In this document: one piece after another, positions 40,323-48,479 of the stretch
How the letters are laid out: each line of letters starts with the position of its first letter
Numbering within the stretch: the stretch's first letter is position 1
Assembly (NCBI RefSeq): GCF_004135645.1
Contig: NZ_SDPW01000001.1
Span: 2,542,001 to 2,606,000 of the forward strand
Length of the DNA stretch: 64,000 nucleotides
Origin: Senegalimassilia faecalis
GTDB taxonomy: Bacteria; Actinomycetota; Coriobacteriia; Coriobacteriales; Eggerthellaceae
Direction of reading: 5' to 3'
Translations under genes and position numbers: made by a program
Notes under the pieces: model-generated
Told to the model about the DNA's origin: nothing
Databases searched by the model: none
What the model saw: only the letters and a program-made list of their open reading frames with translations

Positions 40323-40661
40323 GTGAACATAAGGCTCATGAAGCTCAGAAAAGCCGCTGGTTTTTCGAACAGGGACGAATTCGCCGAGAAAATCGGCGTG
40401 AACAAGTACACCTATAGATCATGGGAATCTGGTGCGGCGATGATGAACGCTGAACAAGTTTGGAACTTGGCGCTAGCGCTCGGATGTTCGCCGAACGATA
40501 TATTGGGCTGGAATGAGGAAACAGGCGATTTCGATGATATGGACGAGTTATCAAGCGACGAACAAGAAATCGTCGATAACTACCGCGAAAGCTCGCCAGA
40601 GTGGCAGCAGAACATTTCGATGACCGCCAGGGCGGCGGCTTCGGAATCGAAAAGGAAATAA
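40323..40661 (+). CDS. CI-like XRE-family repressor
   Basis: A 112-residue protein with GTG start. Helix-turn-helix: LRKAAGFSNRDEFAEKIGVNKYTYRSWESGAAMMNAEQVWNLALAL. The C-terminal part (EQEIVDNYRESSPEWQQNISMTARAAASESKRK) is short and lacks a LexA-type peptidase domain, so induction would not be by classic autocleavage. It is upstream of the serine recombinase on the same strand, so both may be expressed in the lysogen. Confidence 0.8.
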   Translation: MNIRLMKLRKAAGFSNRDEFAEKIGVNKYTYRSWESGAAMMNAEQVWNLALALGCSPNDILGWNEETGDFDDMDELSSDEQEIVDNYRESSPEWQQNISMTARAAASESKRK

Positions 40662-40724
40662 AAAAGCCCCGCGCTACCGTCCAAAGTCTCGCAGGGCAAT
40701 ACCAAAAGGCAAGGTGATTTTATC

Positions 40725-42224
40725 ATGTCAAAGGGAACACGTGCGGCGATTTACGCACGTTTCAGTTCGCATAACCAACGAAGCGAAAGCATTGACATCC
40801 AGGTAGAGAAATCGCGCGAATACTGCGCAGACAATGGCCTTGACGTTGTGCGCGTCTATAGCGATTATGCGCAAACAGGCCGCGACGTTAAGCGCCTGGA
40901 ATTTCAACGCATGATGGAAGATGCGAAACTTGGCATCTTTGATTACGTTGTCATATACAAGGTTACGCGCATCATGCGAAACCGCGACGAAATGGCGCTT
41001 GCGCGAATCAGGCTGCGCAAGTCTGGCGTTGAAATCCTTTACGCCGGTGAAAGCCTTGGCGAAGGCTCGACGCGCGTCTTGAATCTTGGAATGCTCGAAG
41101 TGCTCGCAGAATGGGAAAGCGCCATCGACAGCGAGCGCATACGCGACGGCATCCAGAAAAACGCGGCACGCGGCATGGCGAACGGTCGCACTCACTACGG
41201 TTGGGACATCGTAGACGGCTATTATCAGATCAACGAACGCGAATCCGCCGTGATGCACCGAATGAAAAACATGCTCTGCTCAGGCTCCACCGTTGCCGAA
41301 ATCACGCGAGCTGTAGCAGGGGAACGCGGCAAGCGCGGCAAGCCGCTAACGCACAACACAATCTCAAAGCTGCTTAAACGCGAACAAAACTGCGGCGTAT
41401 ACGATTATGCCGGTGTGCGCATTGAAGACGGAATGCCTGCGCTCTGGTCGCGCGAAGAGCAAGACATGATCAACAGCATCCTCAAAACCAACGGCAGGAA
41501 GCATAGTAAGACGGCCACAACGGATGATTACCCGCTTAGCGGCAAGCTCTGGTGCCCTGAATGCGGCCAGTTTTACACCGGAACCAGCGGCACATCAAAA
41601 ACCGGGCGCGTTTACCATTACTACCGCTGCAAGAAGTGCCGTCGCACGTTGCGGCGCGATGTGATAGAAGATGCCGTGCTTGATGCCATATATGAGACAG
41701 TCAAGCAAGAAGACATGCGCAAGCGCATCATCGAAGGCATGGTGCTATACAACGACGAAAAAGAAGATGAAATCGAGCCTGCAAGCAAGCAGATAGAGCG
41801 CGAGATAAAGCGCATTGACGCTGCGTTTGAGCGCATTTGGCAGGCTATCGAAGACGGCATAGCGCCCCCAGGCGGTAAAGAGCGAGTGGACATGCTCAGA
41901 GAGCAGAAAGCGGCCTTAGAAACAGACCTGCGCGGAGCTCAGGCAAGGGAAGGCGCGACGTTGACCGAAGAAGCGCTAACGTCGTGGCTAGATCACCTAG
42001 CCGAAGAGCCGGATACCGAACAGATAATCGATATGTTCGTCAGGATGATTGAGGTTGACGGGGAACAGCTGAATCTTTATTTCGCCTTTGATTTCTGGGA
42101 CGACGATTTCATGCCACAAAAAAAGACGAACCCCGAAAAGGGTTCGTCTAATAATCCAATGGTGGAGCCTAGGGGGATCGAACCCCTGACCTCATGGCTG
42201 CCAGCCATGCGCTCTCCCAGCTGA
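40725..42224 (+). CDS. serine recombinase (large, with zinc ribbon)
   Basis: A 499-residue recombinase. The N-terminal resolvase domain starts AAIYARFSSHNQRS with the nucleophile in YARFS (Ser14), followed by DYAQTGRDVKRLEFQRMMEDA. The recombinase domain is about residues 165-270, the zinc ribbon LWCPECGQFYTGTSGTSKTG ... YRCKKCRR near 280-310, and a coiled-coil segment follows. The last codons run through attR and into the antisense of tRNA-Ala (NPMVEPRGIEPLTSWLPAM), so the C-terminus was set by integration. It sits beside attR, as an integrase would. It differs from the tyrosine integrase at 34.3 kb. Confidence 0.88.
   Translation: MSKGTRAAIYARFSSHNQRSESIDIQVEKSREYCADNGLDVVRVYSDYAQTGRDVKRLEFQRMMEDAKLGIFDYVVIYKVTRIMRNRDEMALARIRLRKSGVEILYAGESLGEGSTRVLNLGMLEVLAEWESAIDSERIRDGIQKNAARGMANGRTHYGWDIVDGYYQINERESAVMHRMKNMLCSGSTVAEITRAVAGERGKRGKPLTHNTISKLLKREQNCGVYDYAGVRIEDGMPALWSREEQDMINSILKTNGRKHSKTATTDDYPLSGKLWCPECGQFYTGTSGTSKTGRVYHYYRCKKCRRTLRRDVIEDAVLDAIYETVKQEDMRKRIIEGMVLYNDEKEDEIEPASKQIEREIKRIDAAFERIWQAIEDGIAPPGGKERVDMLREQKAALETDLRGAQAREGATLTEEALTSWLDHLAEEPDTEQIIDMFVRMIEVDGEQLNLYFAFDFWDDDFMPQKKTNPEKGSSNNPMVEPRGIEPLTSWLPAMRSPS
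42118..42150 (-). terminator. terminator after tRNA-Ala
   Basis: On the minus strand AGACGAACCC, TTTTC, GGGGTTCGTCT then seven T. It follows the tRNA 3' end by nine bases and overlaps the recombinase reading frame on the other strand. The copy at 9601-9632 is its displaced counterpart. Confidence 0.8.
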
Positions 42225-42235
42225 GCTAAGGCCCC
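42160..42235 (-). tRNA. tRNA-Ala (anticodon GGC)
   Basis: A 76-base gene with encoded CCA. The acceptor stem GGGGCCT pairs with AGGCTCC, including G3-U70, the alanine identity pair. D-arm AGCTCAGCTGGGAGAGC, anticodon arm CATGG CTGGCAG CCATG giving GGC, and T-arm GGGGTTCGATCCCC are all standard. Its 3' end is part of attR, so after integration the phage supplies the last bases and keeps the tRNA intact. Confidence 0.95.
42165..42181. repeat. attR core
   Basis: GAGCCTAGGGGGATCGA, identical to 9645-9661, within the T-arm and acceptor of tRNA-Ala. A longer 62-bp similarity including the terminator extends leftward into the recombinase gene. Confidence 0.75.
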
Positions 42236-42771
42236 GAAAATTGGTGCGAAAGTCATTATACGGAAACCCCCATCCTATGCAAGCCCCTATTTCCGAAAGA
42301 TGGAGAGCGTGTGAAGGCGGTGGAGCGATTCTCGAAAATTTCTCTTCGATGGCGATGCTAGCCAGAGAACTCCAAGAGCAATTATCGATTGCAAGGGCTA
42401 CGAGCTGGCGCAAAACGGAACTTTCCGAATCTCGAAACCAAATGGTGGGTCGATTTGGCACGAAATTGAACTTTCTGTCACTTTGCGCATGCTTGCCCGA
42501 AACAGAAAGCTTCTTTTCGTGCCAACCAAGGTGCCATGCGGACGTTTCGGTATGTTGGAAGATTCGGAAAGTTAAAAATCGTGCCAAAAAACCGCTCGAA
42601 ATGTATTGAGCTACGGAAAGTTCGATTTCGCGCCCAAGCGATTTTGCTTTGCGGTATGGGGTTTGCGAAATGATGTCATGCGTGCCTGATCATGCACTGA
42701 AATCCTGCCAATTCCGTAAACGCAAAAGAAATGGCTGTTAGGCCAAGCGTCCCAACAGCCATAACCTAAAA
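42236..42771. other. intergenic region with three copies of a 21-bp motif
   Basis: No convincing gene. The motif CGGAAAGTTCNATTTCGYGCC occurs inverted at 42457-42477 and direct at 42565-42585 and 42614-42634, each with some changes. A hairpin (ATGGCTGTT ... AACAGCCAT) lies at 42731-42762. The tRNA promoter must lie near 42236-42290. Confidence 0.5.
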
Positions 42772-42800
42772 CGGGGCGAAGTGATTGCCACTTCGCCCCG
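42772..42800 (-). terminator. terminator of the suf operon
   Basis: Perfect 12-bp stem CGGGGCGAAGTG with CACTTCGCCCCG around a five-base loop; on the minus strand it is followed by TTTTAG. It ends eight bases before the sufU stop codon. Confidence 0.85.
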
Positions 42801-42807
42801 AATCGTT

Positions 42808-43230
42808 TTACTCTTCGCCGATCATCTCGGTGAGGGTTCGCCAGCCAAGCTCTGCGCATTTTACGCGGGCGGGCATGTGGCTGATGCTTTCGAGCTGGGT
42901 CGCTTCATCGAGGTCTTCTTTCTCGTCCTCGGTGAGCTGCTCGCCCTTCACCATCTTCATGAACAGGCCGCACAGACGGCGCGCTTCCTCGACTGTCTCG
43001 CCCGTGACCAGGTCGGCCATCATGTCTGCCGACGCCTGGCTGACGGCGCAGCCATGGCCCGTGAACGCGGCTTCCTCGATGACGCCGTTTTCCACGCGCA
43101 GCTTCAGCACCATCTCGTCGCCGCAGCTGGGGTTGACGCCCTCGTGCTCGTCGGTGGCGCCTTCCAGGTCGTACTTGTAGTCGGGGTGCGCGTTGTGCTC
43201 CATGAGCGCGGCGGTGTAGATGTTAGCCAT
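42808..43230 (-). CDS. sufU: SufU, sulfur-transfer / Fe-S assembly protein
   Basis: A 140-residue IscU-like protein that takes sulfur from SufS, in Gram-positives through a zinc site. The three Cys are in NPSCGDEM, GHGCAVSQAS and RVKCAELGW. The 18-residue insert before the last Cys region (EDEKEDLDEATQLESISHMP) separates SufU from IscU. GGAGG precedes the ATG at 43230. It overlaps the sufS end by eight bases and is last in the sufCBDSU operon. Confidence 0.93.
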   Translation of the reverse strand: MANIYTAALMEHNAHPDYKYDLEGATDEHEGVNPSCGDEMVLKLRVENGVIEEAAFTGHGCAVSQASADMMADLVTGETVEEARRLCGLFMKMVKGEQLTEDEKEDLDEATQLESISHMPARVKCAELGWRTLTEMIGEE

Positions 43231-44557
43231 TGAAGGTCCTCCAAACGTTGCCGAGGCCCGCAATCAGGGCGTCGACGTCCTTCTTGTCGTTGTAGAACGC
43301 CAGGCTTGCACGGCAGCACGCCAGGTTCTCCACGCCCAACCACGTGAGCAGCGGCTGCGCGCAGTGGTGCCCGGCGCGGATGGCCACCTGGTCCATGTCC
43401 AGGATGCTGGCCACGTCATGCGGGTGGATGCCGTTGACGTTGAAGCTGATGACGCCGTGGTGCATGTCGGGGTCGGGGCTGCCGATGATGGTGATGAACG
43501 GCAGCTTCGCCATCTCTTCCATGCAGTAGCGCACGAGTGCGCGCTCGCGTGCGGCGATGACGTCGATGCCCACCGACTCCACGTAGGCGATGGCCGCCGC
43601 GGTGGCGTAGATGCCGGCGGCGTCCTGCGTGCCGGCCTCGAACTTCTCGGGCACGGGCGCCCACGTGGCGTCCTGCTCGGTGACCGAGTCGATCATCTCG
43701 CCGCCGGTGAGGAACGGAGGCATGGCGTTGAGCAGCTCGTCGCGGCCCCACAGCACGCCCATGCCGAACGGGCCGAACAGCTTGTGCGCGCTGAAGGCGA
43801 AGAAGTCGGCGCCGAGTTTCTGCACGTCGACGTGGATGTGCGGCGTGGACTGCGCGCCGTCGACCACCAGGTAGCCGCCCTGCGCGTGCACGCGGCGGCC
43901 GAGCTCCTCGACGGGGTTCTGCACGCCAAGCACGTTGGACACGTGTACGACGGACAGGATCTTCGTCTTCGGACCGATTTTCGCGTCCATTTCCTCGGGC
44001 GTGATGACGCCGTTTTCGTCGGGGTACAGGTACACCAGCTTCGCGCCTGCCGCGCGGCATGCCTGCTGCCACGGAATCAGGTTCGAGTGGTGCTCCATGA
44101 TGGTGATGCACACCTCGTCGCCGGGCTCAAGCACGGTGGGGGCGAACGCCTTCGCCACGATGTTGAGCGACTCCGACGCGTTGCGCGTCAGCACGATGTC
44201 GTGCGCGTCGGGCGCGCCGATGAAGCGCGCCACGCGTTGGCGGGCGATCTCGATAGCCTCGGTGGCCTCGACCGACAGGCGGTACAGGCCGCGCAGGGCG
44301 TTCGCGTTCATTTCCTCGTAGAAGCGGCGCTGGGCGTCAAGCACCACTTTCGGGCGCTGTGCCGTGGCGGCGCTGTCAAGAAACACCAGGTCGGGGTGGT
44401 TCGCCAGCAGCGGGAAGTCGCGCTTGTACGGGTTTTCGGCGATGTTGGCGGCGCATACGATGTCGTCGGCCGTGGCCGAGGCCTGGGCGGCGTGCGCCGC
44501 GTCGGCCACGGCGCACGCCGTGCGATCGAGTTCTGCGTTGTTCGGGGAAGCTGCCAT
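43223..44557 (-). CDS. sufS: SufS cysteine desulfurase
   Basis: A 444-residue PLP enzyme that takes sulfur from cysteine. The PLP Lys is K259 in FAFSAHKLFG, the cofactor His in EHHSN, and the active-site Cys is about C399 in AGHHCAQPL. The short loop between these makes it group II. The first 40 residues are an Ala-rich extension not usual for SufS, before NPYKRDFPLL. The ATG at 44557 follows sufD by two bases. Its partner is SufU. Confidence 0.95.
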   Translation of the reverse strand: MAASPNNAELDRTACAVADAAHAAQASATADDIVCAANIAENPYKRDFPLLANHPDLVFLDSAATAQRPKVVLDAQRRFYEEMNANALRGLYRLSVEATEAIEIARQRVARFIGAPDAHDIVLTRNASESLNIVAKAFAPTVLEPGDEVCITIMEHHSNLIPWQQACRAAGAKLVYLYPDENGVITPEEMDAKIGPKTKILSVVHVSNVLGVQNPVEELGRRVHAQGGYLVVDGAQSTPHIHVDVQKLGADFFAFSAHKLFGPFGMGVLWGRDELLNAMPPFLTGGEMIDSVTEQDATWAPVPEKFEAGTQDAAGIYATAAAIAYVESVGIDVIAARERALVRYCMEEMAKLPFITIIGSPDPDMHHGVISFNVNGIHPHDVASILDMDQVAIRAGHHCAQPLLTWLGVENLACCRASLAFYNDKKDVDALIAGLGNVWRTFNG

Positions 44558-44559
44558 GG

Positions 44560-45822
44560 CTAGTCCTCCACCTCCTGATAGGGAATGCTCAAACGCTCGG
44601 CCAGGCGCGCGACGCCGGCGCGAACGGTTTCGTCTGCGATGGTGAGTGCCGTTTCCTCAAGCGTTGCCGTGGCGAACAGACCCTCGGCGGCTTCCTGGGA
44701 AAGGCCGCGGCACTTCAAGTAGAACAGCTGGTCAGCGGCCACGTGCCCGATGGTGGCACCGTGGTTGCCAGCCACGTCGTCCTCGTCGCACAGGATGACG
44801 GGGATGGTCTTGTTCTCAACCTGCTCGTCCACCAAAAGCACGGTTTCGCGCTCGGTGCCCTCGGCGCCTTTGCAGCCGCGCACCAGGTCGATGGTGCCGC
44901 GCAGCACCTTCTTCGACTGGCCCATAAGCGCGCCGTTGGCGTCGATGTTGCACTGCGTCTTGCGGCCGCGATGGCGCACGACGTAGTTGAAATCGCGAAC
45001 ATCGGTGTTGGCGGCCAGGTAGCGCGTGTCCACGTCCACGCGCGACACGTCGCCGCGCAGGTCGGTGGCCAAGCCCGTGTAGGACTTGCCGGCGCCCAGC
45101 ATGCGGTGGCGCACGGTCACGAACGCGCCTTCGTCGCACACGATGCCGGTGTTGTCCAGTGCCGTCCACTGCTCGTCAAGCGTGTGCACGGACGTGATGT
45201 TGACGTGCGCGTTTTCGCCCGCGAACACGCGCAGCTGCACGCCTACCACGCCGGTGCCGGCCTCGGGGGAGTCAAGCGCTACCGTCAGGTCGAACGTGGC
45301 GCCGGGGGCGGCAACCACGTCGATGGCAGCCACGTTGGCCGCGCCGTCCACGCCGGTCAGGTGCACGGTTGCCGTGCCCTGCTTGCCCGCGGCGGGCGCG
45401 AACACGATGCGCTCGGCCTCGCCGGCCTGCTCGGCCAGCCATGCGGTGGCCTCGGCGCCCATGCCGCATTCGAAGGCTTCCGCCACGTTGTTCGCCATTT
45501 CCTCGCGCACGGCCTTGTGCTCGTAGCGCGACAGCGCAGGGATGTCCAGGTTCGCCGGGTCCACGTTAGGCTCGACGGCGCGCAGGATGGCGCGCGTGTC
45601 GGCCGGCGCTTCGGCGCGGGCCGCGTCCACCTTGGCCTGCAGGCCGGCAACGGCGGCGTCGAACGTGTCCGCTTCGCCAGCAAGTTCGTCGGCGGCTTCC
45701 ACGCTGATCTGCGCGGCGGACTCAAGGCCCTCCGGCAGCTCGATGGTGGTTTCGTTCATGTCAAGGCGATGCCAGGTAGGCGCGGGCATCGCGTTCACGT
45801 TCTTCAAAACGTCGGCGCCCAT
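44560..45822 (-). CDS. sufD: SufD, Fe-S scaffold subunit
   Basis: A 420-residue beta-helix protein that pairs with SufB over SufC dimers. HRMLGAGKSYTGLATDLRGDVSRVDVDTRYLAANTDV, then KVLRGTIDLVRGCKGAEGTERETVLLVDEQVENKTIPVILCDEDDVAGNHGATIGHV match the family core, with the conserved His in NHGATIGHV. The end of sufB overlaps its start, so the two are coupled. Confidence 0.93.
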   Translation of the reverse strand: MGADVLKNVNAMPAPTWHRLDMNETTIELPEGLESAAQISVEAADELAGEADTFDAAVAGLQAKVDAARAEAPADTRAILRAVEPNVDPANLDIPALSRYEHKAVREEMANNVAEAFECGMGAEATAWLAEQAGEAERIVFAPAAGKQGTATVHLTGVDGAANVAAIDVVAAPGATFDLTVALDSPEAGTGVVGVQLRVFAGENAHVNITSVHTLDEQWTALDNTGIVCDEGAFVTVRHRMLGAGKSYTGLATDLRGDVSRVDVDTRYLAANTDVRDFNYVVRHRGRKTQCNIDANGALMGQSKKVLRGTIDLVRGCKGAEGTERETVLLVDEQVENKTIPVILCDEDDVAGNHGATIGHVAADQLFYLKCRGLSQEAAEGLFATATLEETALTIADETVRAGVARLAERLSIPYQEVED

Positions 45823-47231
45823 TATCCGATCGCCCCTTCCATTTCCAGTTTGATGAGGTTGTTCATTTCGACGGCGTACTCAAGCGGCAGCTCTTTCGAC
45901 ACGGGGTCGGCGAAGCCGTTCACGATCATGGTGCGCGCTTCCTCTTCCGAAATTCCGCGGCTCATCAGGTAGAACACCTTGTCGTCGCCAATGCGGCCGA
46001 TGGTGGCCTCGTGCCCGATGTCCACGTGCTTGCAGCGGATGTCCATGGCCGGAATGGTGTCGGAGCGGCTGTGGTCGTCCAGCATCAGGCTTTGGCACGA
46101 CACGCTGCACGCGGAGTTCTCGGCCTTCGGGGTGGCCACGACGCTGCTGCGGAACGTGGACACGCCGCCGCCCTTGGAGATGGACTTCGTCTCGATGGAC
46201 GCCGACGTCTCCGGCGCGGCCAGCACCACCTTGCAGCCGGTGTCGAGGTTCTGGCCCGTGCCGGCGAACGTGATGCCCGTGAACGTGCACGTGGACTTGC
46301 GCCCGGCCAGGATGGACATGGGGTACAGGTAGCCCACATGGCTGCCGAAGCTGCCGGACACCCACTCGATCGAACCGCCCTCGTCGCACGTGGAGCGCTT
46401 GGTGTTGAGGTTGTACATGTTCTTCGACCAGTTCTCGATGGTTGAGTAGCGCAGGTGCGCGTTCTTACCGACGAACAGCTCCACCGCGCCAGCGTGCAGG
46501 TTGGCCACGTTGTACTTCGGCGCGCTGCAGCCTTCGATAAAATGCAGGTCGGCGCCGTCTTCCACGATGATGAGCGTGTGCTCGAACTGGCCCGCTCCCT
46601 TCGCGTTTAAGCGGAAGTAGCTCTGCAGCGGGAAGTCGAGCTTCGTGTCTTTCGGCACGTACACGAAGCTGCCGCCGGACCACACCGCGCCGTGCAGGGC
46701 GGCGAACTTGTGGTCGGTGGGCGGGATGAGCGTCATGAACTTCTCGCGGATGAGCGGCTCCCACTTCGGGTCGTGCAGGGCCTCTTCGATGCCCGAGTAC
46801 ACGATGCCCATGCGGCTGGCGGTGTCCTGCATGTTGTGATACACCAGCTCAGAGTCGTACTGCGCGCCGACGCCGGCCAGGTAGCTGCGCTCGGCCTCGG
46901 GGATGCCCAGGCGGTCGAACGTGTTCTTCACGTCGTCGGGCAGGCTGTCCCAGTCGCTTTTCTGGTCGGTGTTCGGCTTGACGTACGTGACGATGTTGTC
47001 CATGTCAAGGCCGGCGATGGACGGGCCCCAGTCGGGTGTTGCCATGCTTTGGTAGATTTCCAGCGACTTCAGGCGGTGCTGGAGCATCCACTCCGGCTCG
47101 TCTTTCTTCTCCGAGATTTCGCGGACAATCTCGGGCGTTAGGCCCGCCGCCAGCTTCTCGGTGCTGTCGCCGTATGAAAAGTCGTAGAGGCTGCGGTCGA
47201 TGTCCGCGACCTCGGTGCGTTGTTTGGCCAT
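45822..47231 (-). CDS. sufB: SufB, Fe-S scaffold subunit
   Basis: A 469-residue main scaffold of the SUF complex. Markers include KNTFDRLGIPEAERSYLAGVGAQYDSE, the WSGGSFVYVPKDTKLDFPLQSYFR segment, NVANLHAGAVELFVGKNAHLRYSTIENWSKNMYNLNTKR, and NSACSVSCQSLMLDDHSRSDTIP with the C-terminal core. It is the largest gene of the operon and follows sufC by ten bases. Confidence 0.96.
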   Translation of the reverse strand: MAKQRTEVADIDRSLYDFSYGDSTEKLAAGLTPEIVREISEKKDEPEWMLQHRLKSLEIYQSMATPDWGPSIAGLDMDNIVTYVKPNTDQKSDWDSLPDDVKNTFDRLGIPEAERSYLAGVGAQYDSELVYHNMQDTASRMGIVYSGIEEALHDPKWEPLIREKFMTLIPPTDHKFAALHGAVWSGGSFVYVPKDTKLDFPLQSYFRLNAKGAGQFEHTLIIVEDGADLHFIEGCSAPKYNVANLHAGAVELFVGKNAHLRYSTIENWSKNMYNLNTKRSTCDEGGSIEWVSGSFGSHVGYLYPMSILAGRKSTCTFTGITFAGTGQNLDTGCKVVLAAPETSASIETKSISKGGGVSTFRSSVVATPKAENSACSVSCQSLMLDDHSRSDTIPAMDIRCKHVDIGHEATIGRIGDDKVFYLMSRGISEEEARTMIVNGFADPVSKELPLEYAVEMNNLIKLEMEGAIG

Positions 47232-47241
47232 GTCGCGCCCC

Positions 47242-48015
47242 CTACTGCGCGTTGGCGGCAGCGGCCTGCTCGAACTGCTCGAAGCCGTTGGCGTCGATGT
47301 TCGCGATCATGTCGGCGTTGCCCTCGGCCGTCATGCGACCCTTGACCAGCACATGCACGCGGTCGACGTCGACGTGCTCCAGGATGCGCGTGTTGTGCGT
47401 GATGATGACGAGCGTGCCGTTGCAGCGCTTGCGGTACACGTCCATGCCGCGGGAAACCACGGACAGCGCGTCCACGTCAAGGCCGGAGTCGGTTTCGTCA
47501 AGGAAGGCCAGTTTCGGCTCAAGCAGCAGCAGCTGCAGCATTTCGAGCTTCTTCTTTTCGCCGCCGGAAAAGCCCACGCCCAGCTCGCGGTCCAGGTAGG
47601 CAGGGTCCATGTTCAGTTCCTCGGCCAGTTCCTTCACGTGCTTGCGGAATTGCTTGCCCTTCATGTCGCCAACGCCCGGACGACCTGCGGAAATGGCGCG
47701 CAGGAAGCTGCTGACGGGCACGCCGGGGATTTCGACCGGCGCCTGGAAGCTCAGGAAAAGGCCCGCGTGCGAGCGCTTGTCAGTGGACAGGTTTGTGATA
47801 TCCTGGCCATCGAACGTAATTTTGCCGCCGGTTACCGTATATTCCGGGTCGCCCATGACCATGTGGCCAAGGGTGGATTTGCCGGCGCCGTTCGGGCCCA
47901 TCAGCACGTGGGTCTCACCTGCGCCCACGGTCAGGTCAACGTCGTGCAGGATGACCTTCTCGTCAACAGCGGCGGAAAGGCCCGCCACGTTGAGGAGGAT
48001 GTTCTCGTCTGCCAT
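47242..48015 (-). CDS. sufC: SufC, SUF-system ATPase
   Basis: A 257-residue ABC-type ATPase that powers cluster assembly. Walker A GPNGAGKSTLG, the SufC-typical GDPEYTVTGGKITFDGQDI, the signature FSGGEKKKLEML, and Walker B LAFLDETDSGLDVDAL with the H-loop ITHN are all visible. It is first in the operon. AAAGGGGAAG stands before the ATG, and the promoter region faces a divergent Rrf2 gene. Confidence 0.96.
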   Translation of the reverse strand: MADENILLNVAGLSAAVDEKVILHDVDLTVGAGETHVLMGPNGAGKSTLGHMVMGDPEYTVTGGKITFDGQDITNLSTDKRSHAGLFLSFQAPVEIPGVPVSSFLRAISAGRPGVGDMKGKQFRKHVKELAEELNMDPAYLDRELGVGFSGGEKKKLEMLQLLLLEPKLAFLDETDSGLDVDALSVVSRGMDVYRKRCNGTLVIITHNTRILEHVDVDRVHVLVKGRMTAEGNADMIANIDANGFEQFEQAAAANAQ

Positions 48016-48054
48016 CTTCTTCCCCTTTTCATTTCGCTCAAATACGATTATGCT

Positions 48055-48083
48055 TAATCATATACGTTTGATAGGATTAAGAT
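48055..48083. promoter_or_regulatory. likely Rrf2-type operator upstream of sufC
   Basis: CTTAATC (48055-48061) and GATTAAG (48077-48083) form an AT-rich dyad 40 to 68 bases before the sufC start, in a region otherwise GC-rich. Together with ATACGATTATG just before, this is the natural binding region for the divergent Rrf2 regulator. Confidence 0.5.
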
Positions 48084-48182
48084 AACCGCACACGCGGATT
48101 TGTCAAGCGAAATTGGCTGCGGCTAAGAATCATTCCGCGAAACGTGCGCGAGTTGCGCGCCCGCGCCGTCGGTTGCGGACGC

Positions 48183-48217
48183 GAATGGGACAAAGGGACA
48201 GTCCCTTTGTCCCATTC
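48183..48217. repeat. perfect 17-bp palindrome, dispersed repeat
   Basis: GAATGGGACAAAGGGAC and its exact complement around one A. Closely related to 7457-7487. It lies between the suf operon and the rrf2 gene. Elsewhere in 48016-48479 I see only the promoter region. Confidence 0.8.
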
Positions 48218-48479
48218 GGGCAGCAGGTGCCGGGCGAACATGGTCCGGCAACGAGTGACGGGCTTGTGCTTTGCGGTGGCTTGATGCTTTGCTGCGCGGG
48301 CTTTCGCGAAGGCGAGCAAGGGCGGCGCCTTCGCGCGCGGGCCCGGCATGCTCTGCGCAGCGGGCTTCGCCTTCCTGCTTTGTGTGGGGATGCTGCTTGC
48401 GCGCGGTTTGCGGTTGTTTGGTTGGACGAGAGCGGATCGGGATTTCCGGTTCCGTACTTATATTAGTAAGGGGGAGCTT

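Larger units (their letters stand above)
9645..42181. mobile_element. complete siphovirus-type prophage integrated in tRNA-Ala
   Basis: Bounded by a 17-bp direct repeat in the T-arm of tRNA-Ala. Contains, from right to left, recombinase and repressor, early and replication genes, tyrosine integrase, mIHF-like gene, SSB, dUTPase, late regulator, terminase, portal, HK97-type protease and capsid, head-tail connectors, tail genes, tape measure, Dit, tail endopeptidase-like protein, tail fibre with DGR, holin and endolysins. No structural gene appears broken, so it may be inducible. About 32.5 kb. Confidence 0.9.

Noticed and set aside
42192-42609. Frames on both strands between tRNA-Ala and sufU
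   Set aside because: They overlap the tRNA, lack ribosome sites and have no coding-like composition.
44359-45972. Long plus-strand frame (537 codons) opposite sufD
   Set aside because: It is a shadow of the high-GC sufD and sufB genes. Composition is Arg/His/Val-rich with no domain.
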